Below, in pieces: positions 11,534-26,149 of a stretch of 64,000 nt of DNA; positions within the stretch are counted from its first letter, which is position 1; each line of letters begins with the position of its first letter. Location of the stretch: contig JAFMOC010000042.1 of NCBI GenBank assembly GCA_019802505.1, forward strand, positions 2,257,501 to 2,321,500, in the 5' to 3' direction. A program made the position numbers and the translations under genes. Below the pieces are notes generated by a model that made no database searches, was not told where the DNA came from, and was given only the letters and a program-made list of their open reading frames with translations. The DNA comes from Corydoras sp. C115. Lineage: Eukaryota > Chordata > Actinopteri > Siluriformes > Callichthyidae.

Positions 11534-14500
11534 ACGTGTTGCTGAATGCTGCTGACACAGTGATTATGGCTCTTTTACCTTGTTCATGTCTTATTGGGAC
11601 AAATGCATTCTTACTATCTTCACCCAAGGAAACTGAATTAGCCAAAAAGGTGTGCTATTTTTTTAAATGATGCTTTGTAAAGATTTAACTTTAAATCTAA
11701 AGAATTTCATTCAGGGTATCATGATTTTTAAAGGCACTGTATGTATTACTTTATTTATATTTGCAATTATACCGTTTTAAAAACATATTAATTTGATTAG
11801 CATCATTCCCAAGGGTGCTTACCAACTATCCCCCCAACACACACACAATGACATGTAAAGTTGATTTAAGGTCATTCATCCAGCTAGTGTAAGTCAGTGA
11901 CCCAGAAATATCAGCAGACAGGTGGTGCTAATTTGAGGTTTCACAGGGATAGTGAAATGAATCAGGTCCAGTCAATGTGTGCCCTCCCTGCTTTGCCCCC
12001 AGGAGCTCAGGTAATTGAGCATGTTCACTGCATCTTTAAAGCCATTTAACAGGGTGGTAAAACTAGCAGAATGGCAGTGTGCTGTGCACTGTGGGAAGTA
12101 AGGTCTTACAGGCCCACTTTGTAGTTGAACAATACTGCCATGGAGTGTAAATAGATGTCCAATATCTAAATGAAAAATAACATGCTATAAAAGGGTTGTA
12201 CTGCATTGCACAATAGTTTCTCTCTGAAAGCCAATCCAAACACAGCTTTGGGCAGTACAGAGAGAGAGAGAGAGTTTGTTCGTTCTGCATTCCTTACAAG
12301 CATGTCATAATTAGTAATCATAGAGTAGAAATTCAGCTATAGAACAAGCTGTGATGTGAAGCATACGATATTACCAAGTCAGCCATAATAGCAAATAGTT
12401 TTAATACAGCTTCAGCCACTTTGCTACCCAGAATCTGAAGGTCAGCAGAGGTGAGGCGCTGACTAGTGAAAGAAAAGAGGGCTATAAAATCTTAAGCACT
12501 GATGCCAGGTTCTTTCTACTGCACATTAAAGCTTGAATTAAATTGCTACAAATGCTCCATAAAATAACAGTGAAACCCAAGTGTGTGTATAATAAGTTGA
12601 AGGGACCATGCAATAGTTTTCAACTTTGCCAGTAAGTCTTGATCTGTGGGCAGATTTTGGATTTACCTACTGAACTTATGCTTCACAACACCACTGAAGC
12701 AAGCTCATCGGCTGTGTGAAACAGAAAAACTTCTGCCAAAAAGTAATAAAACATGCTCTGTTGTAATAAAATGTTCATTTAAGTTAAACACAAGAGTCAA
12801 GTGACAGATATGCCTTCTGTATGTTATAGGTTATAGGCTACGTTGGAATCGGGGCAACAGTAAAGCTGAGCACAAGAATAAACAATAATGTCATCTGAAA
12901 TTTATGTGGTTATGGCAATCATAAAACAGCGGGTCTTTCTGAATCTTAATAGGAAATGAAGCTCAAATTAGGTGGTAAGAGCTAATAATTTACATTTAGC
13001 TGCAGCATACCATGTGCATATGAACTATATAGACTGGCCTCTTCATGTGCATCCATGTGTACCATGTAATGATGCAGAGAAAAGTCATCATGCAAGCATA
13101 TTAAGTCCCAAATCCCATGACAAGAATTAAAAAAGAATCTTATTTTGATGGCTAATTATTTTTCAAACTTGACAACCTTACAGCAGCCAGCTCATTGTTG
13201 GTCACAATATTCTTAGTGGTTTCCTGAAAAGATACTCAGTGGTAAGTGGAACCCATAATTACCACCTATAATGACAACACTCTCTACAAACTCCCCTGTA
13301 GAGCGGCTAGAATGTTTGTGCATAGATTCTAATAATATCTGCAGTCATTTGAATCTCTCAACCCCAGATGTTATTCAATGCGTATTTTAACATTGTGTTG
13401 AAAATATTATGTAAGAAAAACGTTCTTGTGTGAAGTAAAAAATATGACCCCATCTATCAAGCACAGAAGTAAACAACTTCGTCATGGTAAGATGACTATT
13501 TTTGTTTTTTTAATTTTTAGTTTCAGGTTTGTTAATTCGAATAAGAGCAATGTCATATACTTATTCTTGTTTTCTGAAATAATCTAGTCTAGGTTACAAG
13601 TGAGTCTTGCTTGTGATGAAAATAGAATTTTCTGGTAACTGCGGTTGGTTTGATTCAGACCATATTTTTGAGAGGCAAGACAAACAGCGAAACTGATGTC
13701 CGTGACGAATGCCTGTGGGCATCCAATCACAGAGGTTCTCCAGCCCTGCCAGCTCAGCGAGGCCTGTGTCAGTCACATGGCTAATGACCAATTCAGTGAT
13801 GGCTTCCTATCAGTGTAATAAGAAGCACCTGTTAGCAGGGAGCCCAAAACTTGGAGAAGGGTGTAATCAACCCCGGGGGAACTGATTGAATCTTTCCTCC
13901 TGATGGTGAAGACGCGCTCCACTGCAAGGCTGCCTCCGCTCTTGACTGCTGGAAATGGATCTGCTCAGATTAGCCTGGGACTAAGAACCGGATGAGCTCT
14001 ATTGGTTTATGATTGGTCTGAGCCTGACTGCATTAGCCCACTGATTGTTCAAGAAGACATTATTAAAGGCTTCCAGCGAGCAAATAAAATACAGTCTTAA
14101 TCATCCTAATCCTAGCAGGCATGGAGAAAATGTCAGCCTGGGCAAGCCCCTGTTAGTCCTGGGAAAGTGATGCCAAAAGTGTGGCTCCTTGTCGATTAAG
14201 GTTATTGTGCAATTCCATGTCATCTCCCGCACAATGAGGGATGAGATTAAGTTCAATTTAGAACTGCAGTAGGATTTCCTCACCTCCGTCACGGCCTAAG
14301 CCCTACCATGTCAAGCCAGCCCACTGGGAAATCAGCCATCTCTAGACAGGTCACCACTGGCCCATGTATATATTCATGGGCTTAATCTCACATCATTTCT
14401 GAGCTGCAGGGGGAAAAAAAAGTATTTAATTTACACCCGCTTCATACAATGTTCACTGGGGAGAAATTTATATTTATGTGTTCTGCAGTAAAGATTCATG

Positions 14501-15969
14501 CTGCCGGTCCAAAATATCAGAAAACAGAATCCGTTTGGAAGAATTCTACCTGATCTTTTTAAAGAAGAGTGGCCTCTGTGGGAGTCGAGTTGAGTGAAGG
14601 TCTCCAAGTTGTCTCCAACAGATGCTGAGTGTATATTAAATAGATTAATTATTAAAACATGTTTGACAGATGAAACGTACAACCTCAGGCTCAAGAGAGA
14701 TTGTTTGTTCTTCTGCCATATATGGTAGTAATTTGGTTTTAGCTCACCAGTTATTAGGCACCTTGTTAAGGTTTTTAGAGGTTAATGTTATGGGTTGTAC
14801 AGAAACCTTTTGTGCCTGTCTAAACTAAGTAATCTAATCAAAATAATCAACACTGGTTGGATCCCTTTCAAGGAAACAAAAGCAGATAATGAATTCCAAA
14901 AGCTTGTACATATTGAAATTGATTCATTGAAATTGATCGTTACTGAACATCAGATCATGTTAGAGAAAATTCTTTGAAATTATTTTATTTAAATGAAAAA
15001 TTAAGGAAAAGATATGTTGTCATGCTACTGTTAGATTATCTCATTTTCCATATATAACATCTAATGAATAAATGAAATGAAACCATAAAACCAAATCTCC
15101 TCCTGTGTCTCCATTATGAAACCATTCAGAGGTACGAGTAAACAAACAAACTAAATCTGGTTACCAAGACCTTAAACTGTCATTTTAGTTCTTATTTTGA
15201 AAAGATGGACTGTGCAAGAAGCATTTTGCTGAAAACGCAGAGGATAATGCAGCACTAGTGATACCAGGTCTAAGGACAGAACAAGTCCCCCAGCCAAACA
15301 GATCTGCATCTGGCAAAGCATCTGAGCCACCTGCTCCAATAAACCATCCCCCAAATATCACACCATGAAAATGGGACAAATTATTCTGTCTTAGATCTGA
15401 GCACTCTCAGCACAAAAATGATCAAGAAATGGCCAGGCTTATCTCCCATTAGCCACCAAAGACACGCAGCAGCAGCCACCAGTTACCTGGCCTCCCTGTT
15501 GACAGCATTGTCACTGGCAGATCTTCCTACCTCCTTCAATACCCTAGGGAATGGGTCTCAGATGCAGATCACCACGATTAGGGCAGGACAACCCTCCCAT
15601 CAGAGTCATTAGCATTCCCCCAGCATGACCTACAGGTGTACCCCAGATTAAGTGAATAAATTCATCGCCCAGAGGATCACTGGGTCTGACCTCCTGCTGC
15701 CAGGGCCTGAATGTGAATGTGTTGGGAGCTTATAGCCACTTCCATGATTGCAGGCTCGCCCTGGAGAACACACTACACTGCCCTGACAGACTGGCAGAAA
15801 AAGAAGATGGGGGCTTAACCACACCAGGATTTCCAAGGTTTATTTTCAAAATAAACTAAATAGTTCAGTGGTTCCTTCCCTATTGCAGTTAACCTTGTGT
15901 TTTGCTGGACGACTCTTTTTAACTCTTAGTTAAAAAAAATAAATAAATAAAAATAAAAATAAAAAATAA
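11533..15969. other. 4.4-kb repeat-poor block
   Basis: I find no SINE, LINE, Tc1 or long microsatellite in this interval, in contrast to its flanks. Only a short (GA)n at 12259-12275 is present. Composition is moderate in GC at 13600-14420 and 15200-15830. Open frames of 60-87 aa occur on both strands but lack recognisable domains and look like chance. The pattern fits sequence under selection against insertion, such as enhancers of a developmental gene. This is inference. Confidence 0.4.
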
Positions 15970-15995
15970 AATATATATATATATATATATATATA
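15970..15995. repeat. (AT)n microsatellite after an A-rich tract
   Basis: Preceded by A-rich (AAAT)n-like sequence from about 15930. Confidence 0.9.
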
Positions 15996-16595
15996 CACTG
16001 TATTTTTTTATATATATTCTGAAGTAACCTATGCATTACAGAAATGTCGTTGTCATTGATATTGCCAATCAAACACAATGTCTAAAACATTTTATATTGT
16101 GCTTAATGATCAAAAAGAGGTCACATTTAATACAGCAGGATCAAAATGGATAATATATACAAAGATAAATGTTCTGTGTCACGTTCCTGCTTTATTGAAA
16201 TAATTGGGTTTATACAGGTCACAAAATCAGTAGAAATGTCTTCTTCTGTTCAAAATCCATAAACTTAATCATTGACTCTTCATTGAAAACAGCGCCACCA
16301 TTGCTTATTGCTTTGAACAGCTCGATTTTTTTTCTTGGAATATGCATCCCATTGTTCATCAAAGAGAACATGCCATGGCTTAAAAATATGCTGCAGTGTT
16401 TTTTCTTTGTAGAACAAATTAGCTAACCACAATTGAGATTCTACATTTGGTCTAATGCAGAGGTTTGGAAAACTACAGGATACCCCTTTAAAGCCAGCAT
16501 ATATTGTGATCCTAAATTATGTTATTAAATTAGCTTGTGCATTAATAAAAAAAACTTCTCTCTTTGAGCAAGCTAATTTGCTTTACATATTATAC
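15996..16595. other. Single-copy AT-rich stretch
   Basis: No recognised gene or repeat. It ends at the left target duplication of the solo LTR. Confidence 0.35.
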
Positions 16596-17041
16596 ACAAC
16601 TGTTAGACTCGCTTGCCTTACCCGGAACTCGGCTACGCGGAGCAAATGCGCAACGCCGAAAGCGCCTGAAAGCGTTTACAGGGAACGGCTGCGTCGAGCA
16701 ATGCGCAACCCCGAAACGCCTGTAAACGCTAACACGGAACGCCTGCGCAGAGTAATGCGCAGCGCCGAACCGTCTTTAAGCGCGGGAGAGAGTTAGGAGA
16801 CACCAGGACATAAAACAAAAGGGAGTTTATTAAATTAAAAGGTGTAGGGACACCAACAGGAAGGGTAACAAACAAAAAGAGACGATGGGGAAAATAATAA
16901 TAAAGACGTGCACGGGGGAAGGGGAACACGGAACCTAAATACAAAACAAACAATCACGTGCACCAAAATAAACCAATCACTCAACGGAGACAATAAGTAC
17001 TCAAATGAGGGACAGGTGACATAGGCACTCGTAACAACAAC
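16596..17041 (-). mobile_element. Solo LTR with 5-bp target-site duplication
   Basis: The body, 16601-17036 (436 bp), starts TGTTAGACTCG and ends CACTCGTAACA on the + strand, giving the TGTTA..TAACA ends typical of LTRs. ACAAC occurs immediately on both sides (16596-16600 and 17037-17041). On the minus strand an AATAAA poly(A) signal lies at 16826-16831, so transcription would run right to left. The left third (16623-16787) holds three diverged tandem units of 53-59 bp rich in GC. No internal retrotransposon genes remain, as expected after LTR-LTR recombination. A diverged relative lies at 39604-39857. The superfamily is not determinable from the LTR alone. Confidence 0.85.
16623..16787. repeat. 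Three GC-rich tandem units inside the LTR
   Basis: Units start near 16623, 16681 and 16735, each beginning with a GGAAC motif, followed by a CTGCG-like motif, then AATGCGC and CGCCGAA. They are markedly richer in CpG than anything around them. In this orientation they lie near the LTR 3' end, after the poly(A) signal, and are absent from the relative at 39604. Confidence 0.8.
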
Positions 17042-18305
17042 TCATATTTTACTTAATTTACCTTAATGACATTAATCTTGAAAAATGGGAACATTTAAGT
17101 CTCATTTTACCCAAATCATTTCACACTCTGGTTTAATGCCTCCTTATTCCCAGTTGGGTGCTGGACTTTGCACAGTTAATTCTGGGTTTCAGACGTGTCT
17201 GGGCTGCTTTTTTAAATTCAGTATTAATTGAGTGATAATAAAGTGAACTTGCTAAAAACGGTGCATTCATTTCAATTGGAGCAGGCGGATTAGGGCCCAT
17301 CTTAGTTCCCATACCGTCTGCACTCAGTGAGAGTGTTATAGGACTCAACTGGCCCCAGATGAACATAAGGACCATTAGCATAAAGGTCAGACCATGTGTG
17401 GGTCTGTGTGTGCTGCTCAGTTTGTCCTACCTGTATTGTGACAAACAATTTGAAAAACTACCAAATATCAAATTGTGGCTAAAATTCAGGTTATAAATTA
17501 TGAACAGAAATACTGTGTTTTTAAGTGGATTTGACTATTTTTTTAAACAACATATCCTCTTCTATTGTTGTTATCAAATGATACAGTTGCTCACGTGCAC
17601 CATTTGAATCCTAAGGACCTTGGGGAGAGGATTTGTCTCTCACAAGCCCTTTTCTAACGGGGATTAAGGAGATTAGAAACCATAAAATGACCAAGCACAA
17701 ACTCCCTAAGTAGCTCAGCCTTTCCTAGCACCCCCTATCCAGGGATAGACCTGAGGCTAGTTTACAAAGTTCTTTGAAAGGCCCTTTTCCATGACAAAAG
17801 GCTCAACAATTTGCTGATCCATCAGAATAGCAGACAATGAACTTGTGGCAGTCGACTCAGCTCATTTTCATCAGAACAAATGACATTACACTTGGCAATG
17901 ACATTGTTCTAAACTTGAACATGGAGCGCCACTGTCTTTGTGATGCTTAAGGTGTCATATTAATTATTTAAATCTCTCAAAAATGTTTAGCTCTATTCCT
18001 CCAAGACCTTACCCAAAGCCAGAAGGTCTGGATTCTGCATTAGTTTTGTTAATTAGAGCTGAAGCAGGGCTTTGATCTCAATGAAAATAAAAAATGAAAA
18101 CTTCCAGAATGAATAATTTCCTTCCAAACATATTTTTTTTCCTTTACTTACTTTTGATTATGACTGTGACAAGCTCTCATTCATCATGCACAATCACAGG
18201 TGAGAGGTTAAGTGATTCTGCTGTTAACTAAATGAAATAGGATCAAATATTAAACTAATCGAGGTTCCTTTATATGTTTTCTTCTCTTAGAGAACAGTTT
18301 ACTAG
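17042..18305. other. Single-copy stretch, moderate GC in parts
   Basis: No repeat family recognised. Stretches around 17130-17400 and 17570-17900 are not low-complexity and could be conserved non-coding DNA. No convincing exon seen. Confidence 0.35.
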
Positions 18306-19411
18306 TACAGTCATGGCCAAAAGTTTTGAGAATGATACAAATATAAATTTTTATAAAGTCTACTGCTTCAGTTTTTATAATGGCAATTTGCATATGTACT
18401 TCAGAATGTTATAAAGAGTGATCAGCTTAACAGCAATTAATTGCAAAGTCAATATTTGTCTAGAAAATGAACTTTATCCCCTAAAACACATTTCAACTTC
18501 ATTGCAGCCCTGCCGTAAAAGGACCAGCTACCATCGATTCAGTGATTGCTCCATTAACACAGGTGTGGGTGTTGATGAGGACAGGGCTGGAGATCAATCT
18601 GTCATGAATAAGTAAGAATGACACCACTGGACACTTTAAAATGAGGCTGGTGCTTGGTATCATTGTTTCTCTACTGTTAACCTTGGTTAACTCTAAAGAA
18701 ACACACGCAGTCATCATTGCACTGCACAAAAATGGCCTAACAGGGAAGCGTATCGCAGCTAGAAAGATTGCACCTCAGTTCTTCAACTTCAAGGAGAGAG
18801 GTTCCATTGTTGCCAAAAAGGCTCCAGGGCACCCAAGAAAGACCAGCAAGTGCCAGGACCATCTCTTAAAAGTGTTTCAGCTGCAGGATTGGGCTACCAG
18901 CAGTGCAGAGCTTGCTCAGGAATGGAAGCAGGCAGGTGTGAGTGCATCTGCACGCACTGTGGCGGCGACTCTTGGAGCAAGGCCTGGTCTCAAGGAGGGC
19001 AGCAAAGAAGCCACTTCTCTCCAGAAAAAACATGGTGAACCATTGAGAACTTGTGGTCAATCATCAAGCGACGGGTGGACAAACAAAAACCTACACATTC
19101 TGAAAAAATGCAAGCATTGATTGTGCAAGAATGGACTGCTATCAGTCAGCATTTGGTCCAGAAGTTGATTGAGAGCATACCAGGGAGAATTGAAGAGGTC
19201 CTGAAGAAGAAGGGTCAACACTGCAAATATTGACTTGCTGTATTAACTCAATAAACTGTCAATAAAAGCTTTTGTTTCTCATAATATGATTGCAATTATA
19301 TTTCTGTGTGTGATAAAAACATCTGACAAACACACATAAAAACCAGAGGGCAGCAGATCATGTGAAAATATAGTATTTGTGTCATTCTCAAAACTTTTGG
19401 CCATGACTGTA
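18306..19411 (+). mobile_element. Internally deleted Tc1-like transposon
   Basis: The element spans 18308-19409, flanked by TA on both sides. Terminal inverted repeats of about 37 bp begin CAGTCATGGCCAAAAGTTTT and differ at about two positions. The 1.1-kb length is short for a Tc1 element (usually about 1.3-1.7 kb). The transposase relic covers the N-terminal DNA-binding half and the far C-terminus. The segment with both catalytic aspartates is deleted, with the join near 19030. It can only be non-autonomous. Confidence 0.95.
18680..19233 (+). pseudogene. Tc1-like transposase relic, catalytic core deleted
   Basis: The first part (18641-19035 frame) reads like a Tc1 helix-turn-helix region: ALHKNGLTGKRIAARKI, then a GRPR-hook-like GHPRKTSK and SAELAQEWKQAGVSASARTV. 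After the deletion a different frame (19036-19233) reads IENLWSIIKRRVDKQKP and ends EEVLKKKGQHCKY with a stop at 19231. This second part keeps the region of the catalytic glutamate. Both aspartates of the DDE triad and the glycine-rich box are gone, and the two parts are out of frame. The protein is dead. Confidence 0.9.
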
Positions 19412-19591
19412 CATTTAAAAGGGGGGCAGTTGTTTGCACTGTTTTCTTATTTTCTGAAAGATAACTTTCTGAAAGATAGTAAAATTTCCCTATTGTTATT
19501 CATTAAAATAACCTTAGAGGAAAATACACAGTAAAGTAAATATATACAAACTGTGCAATTTAAATTTTTATTCCTTGTAAAAGATATAAGC

Positions 19592-19703
19592 AGTGGGAAA
19601 AGTAAGTATTAAACTTGACATAGTTTTCACTTCATTTATATCTGATGGGACTATTAACAGATTTTTCTTGGTAACAACCAAAATATCTATATGTATAAAG
19701 AGA

Positions 19704-19742
<39 letters not shown>

Positions 19743-20410
19743 TTATAAATTAAGTTGTATGTAAAAAAGTTAATTGACCCAAGGAAAAAAGCATTAAACA
19801 AAAAACAAAAAGAAGGTGAAAAAAGGCACTATGAAATCACAAAAAACTATGAAATCAGTCAGTAATTAGAAATTAACCATGCCTCTATCAATGAAATTAA
19901 TATCATAAATGGGCCTTGACCAGGTGCTCCTCACAAGATTTTTTACAAAGACCTGGATTTAGCAGGTACAGTTTTTTCTAAGCAATAACCAATGCACTTA
20001 ACCGCCATGAATTCTAATCACTCTCACTGTGCAAGACTCATTGCTGAAGAACATGTTGAAGCTTGTTTAAAGTTTGCTGCAAAACGTTCTAAAAAGCCTA
20101 TAAAATATTTGTCAGATAAAACCAAAATTTAACAATTTGCATGCCATAGCACACATTGTTTTTAAAAAAGGAATGGCACTGCATATCACCTCTAAAACAC
20201 TAAAATACTTACAATGAAGTTTAGAGGTGGGAGCATCATGGTGTGGGGTTGATTTTTGGCATATGCTACTGGGCCATATAACTGAAAAAATGAAGAAGAA
20301 TGTATTAAGAAATTCTTGATAAGATGAATGAAATTTACAAGTTTTTCAGGGAAGAGGCCCCAGGACTCTTCAAGATATGAAGACAGTCCATACCTCAATT
20401 TATGGACTTA
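19592..20410 (+). pseudogene. Heavily decayed second Tc1-like element
   Basis: Recognised by scattered matches to Tc1 transposase DNA. AGTGGGAAAAGTAAGTATTAAA near 19592 resembles a terminal repeat. CTCCTCACAAGATTTT (19929) and GCTGAAGAACATGTTGAAGC (20042-20065) are further matches. AGGTGGGAGCATCATGGTGTGGGG at 20226-20249 encodes the GGGSIMVWG box. GAAGAGGCCCCAGGACTC (20352) belongs to the C-terminal region. The stretch between the glycine box and the C-terminus is deleted, removing the second aspartate and the glutamate. Stops and frameshifts are frequent, and no 3' inverted repeat is evident. An (AT)n at 19705-19740 interrupts it. It belongs to a different Tc1 lineage from the neighbour at 18308. 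Confidence 0.75.
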
Positions 20411-21074
20411 TTTGTTTTGATTTCTCTATATGTGGTGGATTACCTGATTTGTTACTGACAACTTGTAGCAGTTAAATTTTAATAGCCCCATCTGGAAAAT
20501 ATATTTACCAAAAAATATGTTATCATGTTCGGTGCTTATTTGTCCTGCTGTCCTACTGTCAACTAAATAAATGGTATATTTCAGAAACCTAAAAACCGAA
20601 TCTAGGAATTTCCTGCTGTTAGGCAAGTACACTAACCATTGCACCACAGCTTTAACCACACAAAATCGATTAAAAAAAAAAAATCACATGGCAAGAACTG
20701 ATGTATGAAATAGTAATGTTATGGTATAGCTATATAAAAATGTAAAATTTAAACTTTGATAAAAGTAAATGAAACTCAGACTAATAGATCACCCTGAATC
20801 ACCAAGGTTTTTCTGAAGCAGTAAGATGTATTCTCAGTGTTCTTCAAAAGAAGCACAAAATGTCATGGGTAATGTTTAATATTTGCTACTCATTATTGGC
20901 AAAAAACATATGAATTCCATTAACCTGCTTTTTTAGGAATTCTTTAGTAAGTGGACTTTAAGAAAGAGTTGCAACCAGATGATTTATCTACTGAGCAATG
21001 ACAGCAAAATCTCTATACTTCGTGCATAAAGCAGCCCTTAATTTTAATTTGGTTCCATCCCATTTAATTTTGGC
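20411..21074. other. Single-copy sequence with a possible tRNA-like SINE head
   Basis: On the minus strand 20585-20655 reads GTGGTGCAATGGTTAG, CTTGCCTAACAGC and GATTCGG, which resembles the tRNA-like head of a fish SINE with a decayed B box. It is too degenerate to assign. The remainder is AT-rich without recognised features. Confidence 0.3.
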
Positions 21075-21225
21075 CCATTTAGGGGAGAATGAATCCATGA
21101 TTTTGGACTGCTGGAGAATGCCGGAAAACCCATGCCAACATGGAGAGAACATAAAAACTCTAGATTGGGATTCGAACCTGAATCTCCAGCGCTGAGAGGT
21201 GAACGTGCCAAACACAAAGCCACTT
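21075..21225 (-). mobile_element. SINE fragment, 5' half
   Basis: Keeps the head (GATTGGGATTCGAACC) and the body up to TTTTGGACTGCTGG. The middle is deleted so that a short scrap of the tail block (TTAGGGGAGAATG) joins directly to the body. Diverged. Confidence 0.8.
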
Positions 21226-21966
21226 ACAGGCAAATTATTGTTATAATTCATGATACAATACCATGCAGGTCTGATTAATTGAATACATATTTTGCACTAA
21301 GACCGTTTCAGGCTCCTGATGCAGTGTGGAATGGTGTTAAGTTACAATGGTTTCAAAAGTGCGCCATAGCCCATATGGCATTTCCTATCATGTTATTGGG
21401 TTTTCTTTTTTTATCCCTAAATATTATGAACATTCAGCAGTGATTTTAACCCTTGAGTCTTTGAATTGTTTATGAAATTATAAACTGCAGCTAATAAAAT
21501 ACCCAAAATTTTAACATTTATGCATATAATATTTACACATTACAAATATAAAGCTTTTTTGACTAGTATATATTAATAAAGTTAAGGAATATCAATAGAC
21601 ATTATACAGCTTTGGATTGTTGTCTCAACTAACTGTAAATCGCATTTAATGAAATCCAATTAATCTCTAATGCCTAGTGTCAAGCTGGCTGTGTCAGGGC
21701 AGAGGTATACAGAGGGTAAAGTACAGTTCCCTTGTAAATGTTTGATACCTCATATGTAACTCCAGTTCTAGCTGATAAAATTGTCAGTAGCTTTGAGTGT
21801 GTCAAGGGAAACAGCCGATTGAATTGGACATGACTAAACTGTGGGGAAAAAGGGAAATGATATTCAGTAGTAATTGGTCAGTAGAAGATGTTTAGACTTT
21901 AGTTCTCTTAGGCAGAAACCAACAGCGCTGTGTTTTTTACCACTTGGGAAATTTACTAAATAAATC
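21226..21966. other. Single-copy stretch
   Basis: No repeat or coding evidence seen. Moderately AT-rich. Confidence 0.35.

Positions 21967-24427
<2,461 letters not shown>

Positions 24428-24481
<54 letters not shown>
24428..24481. repeat. (GT)n microsatellite
   Basis: About 27 GT units. Confidence 0.97.
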
Positions 24482-24482
<1 letters not shown>

Positions 24483-24797
24483 TGCACACATATACTTTGT
24501 GAAGACCAGATTCTGTTTTCTATTAAAAAATGTGAATTTATGATTTGAGTCAAAAGGTGACCACATTATAGTCACTAAAAGTTTAATTTGTTAATTAAAA
24601 CTAAAAATCTGATGAATTTCATAAAAATATTTTGAATTCACAGACAAATATTTTAGTTATTTCAACTTAATGAATATATATTTTTAATGTAATGAAAATA
24701 AACAATTAAACTGTTAAACTGATGCTTGTGAAATTGTGAGAGCTGTTTAATAACCATGTCTAAATATTTGTTTTAATAACTATTTGATTTATATTTA

Positions 24798-24911
24798 GGC
24801 CGGCATGGCTTAGCACCTTTGCCTCTGAGCGGTAGGTGTCCAGGTTCAAATCCCAATCTGGGAGGCGTTTCCGTGTTCTTCCCATGTCCACATGGGTTTC
24901 CTTCTCTGTAA
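24798..24911 (+). mobile_element. SINE 5' end fragment
   Basis: Head GGCCGGCATGGCTTAG (A-box region), B-box-like GGTTCAAATCC, then the CCCATGTCCACATGGG body block. It is cut off just after GTTTCCTTCTC. The bases after the A box are deleted. Confidence 0.85.
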
Positions 24912-25719
24912 TACAGTATTTGGAGTAATTAAGTGATCTTTTTTTTATATAATTTTACATTTGGAGAGAAGTGGATCTCATTAGGTTTGAATCCATTTTT
25001 GTTCATGATATTAAATGGCACCATGTATTTAATTTATTATTCATTACCTCTTGGTGTCTTAGTAAGTAAAATACTAAAGGAGGGTTGGAGCATCTGTTTT
25101 TTTATTTGAATACTTGGTTGTACACTCATGTTTTGCAGAGCACCCTCTTTTATCAGTGGTCTCAAACCTGAAATAGTTCTATTGCACTATAGCTTTTTTC
25201 CGGCACTAAATTGTCTATTGTTGCTTCAGGTTTAGTGGATGCTATTTTTACAAACCATAAATGTAATGTTTTGAATGTCGCTTTGAATAAATGACCAATG
25301 TAATCTAAATGTAATGAGCCAATGAACATGGCTTTTCTGATTAGAAAGCATTGCTACTGCAAAAGAATGGATAACTTCTGATTAATAAAATCACTAGTAC
25401 AATAAGAAAACCATAAGAATGCAAGACTAATACAGAGCACATGACTAATATTTAAGAAACACTGCATTTCCAGCTGGTATGACTGATTAGTTCATTAAGA
25501 ATAAGTTGCGAATGTTGAGTACTGTGACATTTGATTCACTATATCGTGGTTCTTAAACTGTTGTACTCATATCAGAAAGTACCACTACAGTAAACTTTCA
25601 AAATTTCGGTTTAAAGGGAAAAGTATTAAGCCAAATCCCATTTTTATAAAACTGTCAACTTTCACATTGTGAAGAACTGAGCTTATTGAGCAAATAATAA
25701 ATAAATGAAGTAATTTATT
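24912..25719. other. AT-rich sequence with a possible L2-tail scrap
   Basis: At 25275-25318 GTCGCTTTGAATAAATGACC..TAAATGTAATG resembles the 3' tail of the L2 element at 52531 in the opposite orientation. Otherwise single-copy AT-rich DNA without recognised features. Confidence 0.35.
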
Positions 25720-25736
25720 CCACCATGCTGCCCACT
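25720..25736 (-). mobile_element. SINE head stub, head-to-head with next SINE
   Basis: CCACCATGCTGCCCACT is the reverse complement of 25758-25774, the start of the next SINE. The 17-bp arms are separated by 21 bp of AT-rich DNA. It looks like the extreme 5' end of a second copy in opposite orientation, or a foldback made during insertion. Confidence 0.6.
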
Positions 25737-25757
25737 TACTATACATATATTTATATC

Positions 25758-26040
25758 AGTGGGCAGCATGGTGGTGTAGTGGTTAGCAAGTTCACCTCTT
25801 AGTGCTGGGGATCCAGGCTTGAATCCCAAAATGAGTTTTCATGTTCTCCCTGTGTCAACATGGGGTTCCTCCAGGTTCTCCATCCTCCTTTCACTGTCCA
25901 AAAACTTGGATTTAAGGTAAATTGGATGCTCTAAATTGCCCCTACATATAGTGTGTGTGTCTATGTGAGTGAGTGCATGCCCAGCACTCAAAACATTCTC
26001 CCATAGCAGAGGATTAAGAGGAAAATAATAGATGGATGTA
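25758..26040 (+). mobile_element. Nearly full-length diverged SINE
   Basis: Head GGGCAGCATGGTGGTGTAGTGG, B-box-like GGCTTGAATCCC, body and GT segment are present. The GATTGG..CCCTGTCCTGGG block is deleted between GTGAGTGCATGCCCAG and CACTCAAAACATTC. The tail reads GAGGATTAAGAGGAAAATAATAGATGG. Confidence 0.87.
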
Positions 26041-26149
26041 TATATACTGTATTAACAATAGTATTAGTTTATTTTTTATTATTAAAGACTGTAAATTTTC
26101 TAAGACCCTTAACTAAATGTGCCATATGGGGTTACCCTGTGTTTCTTAC
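26041..26149. other. Short single-copy gap
   Basis: Nothing recognised. Confidence 0.4.

Noticed and set aside
16455..16796. 113-aa frame with repeated MRxxEt-like units
   Set aside because: The repeats come from the CpG-rich tandem units of the solo LTR; the frame crosses the LTR border and target duplication.
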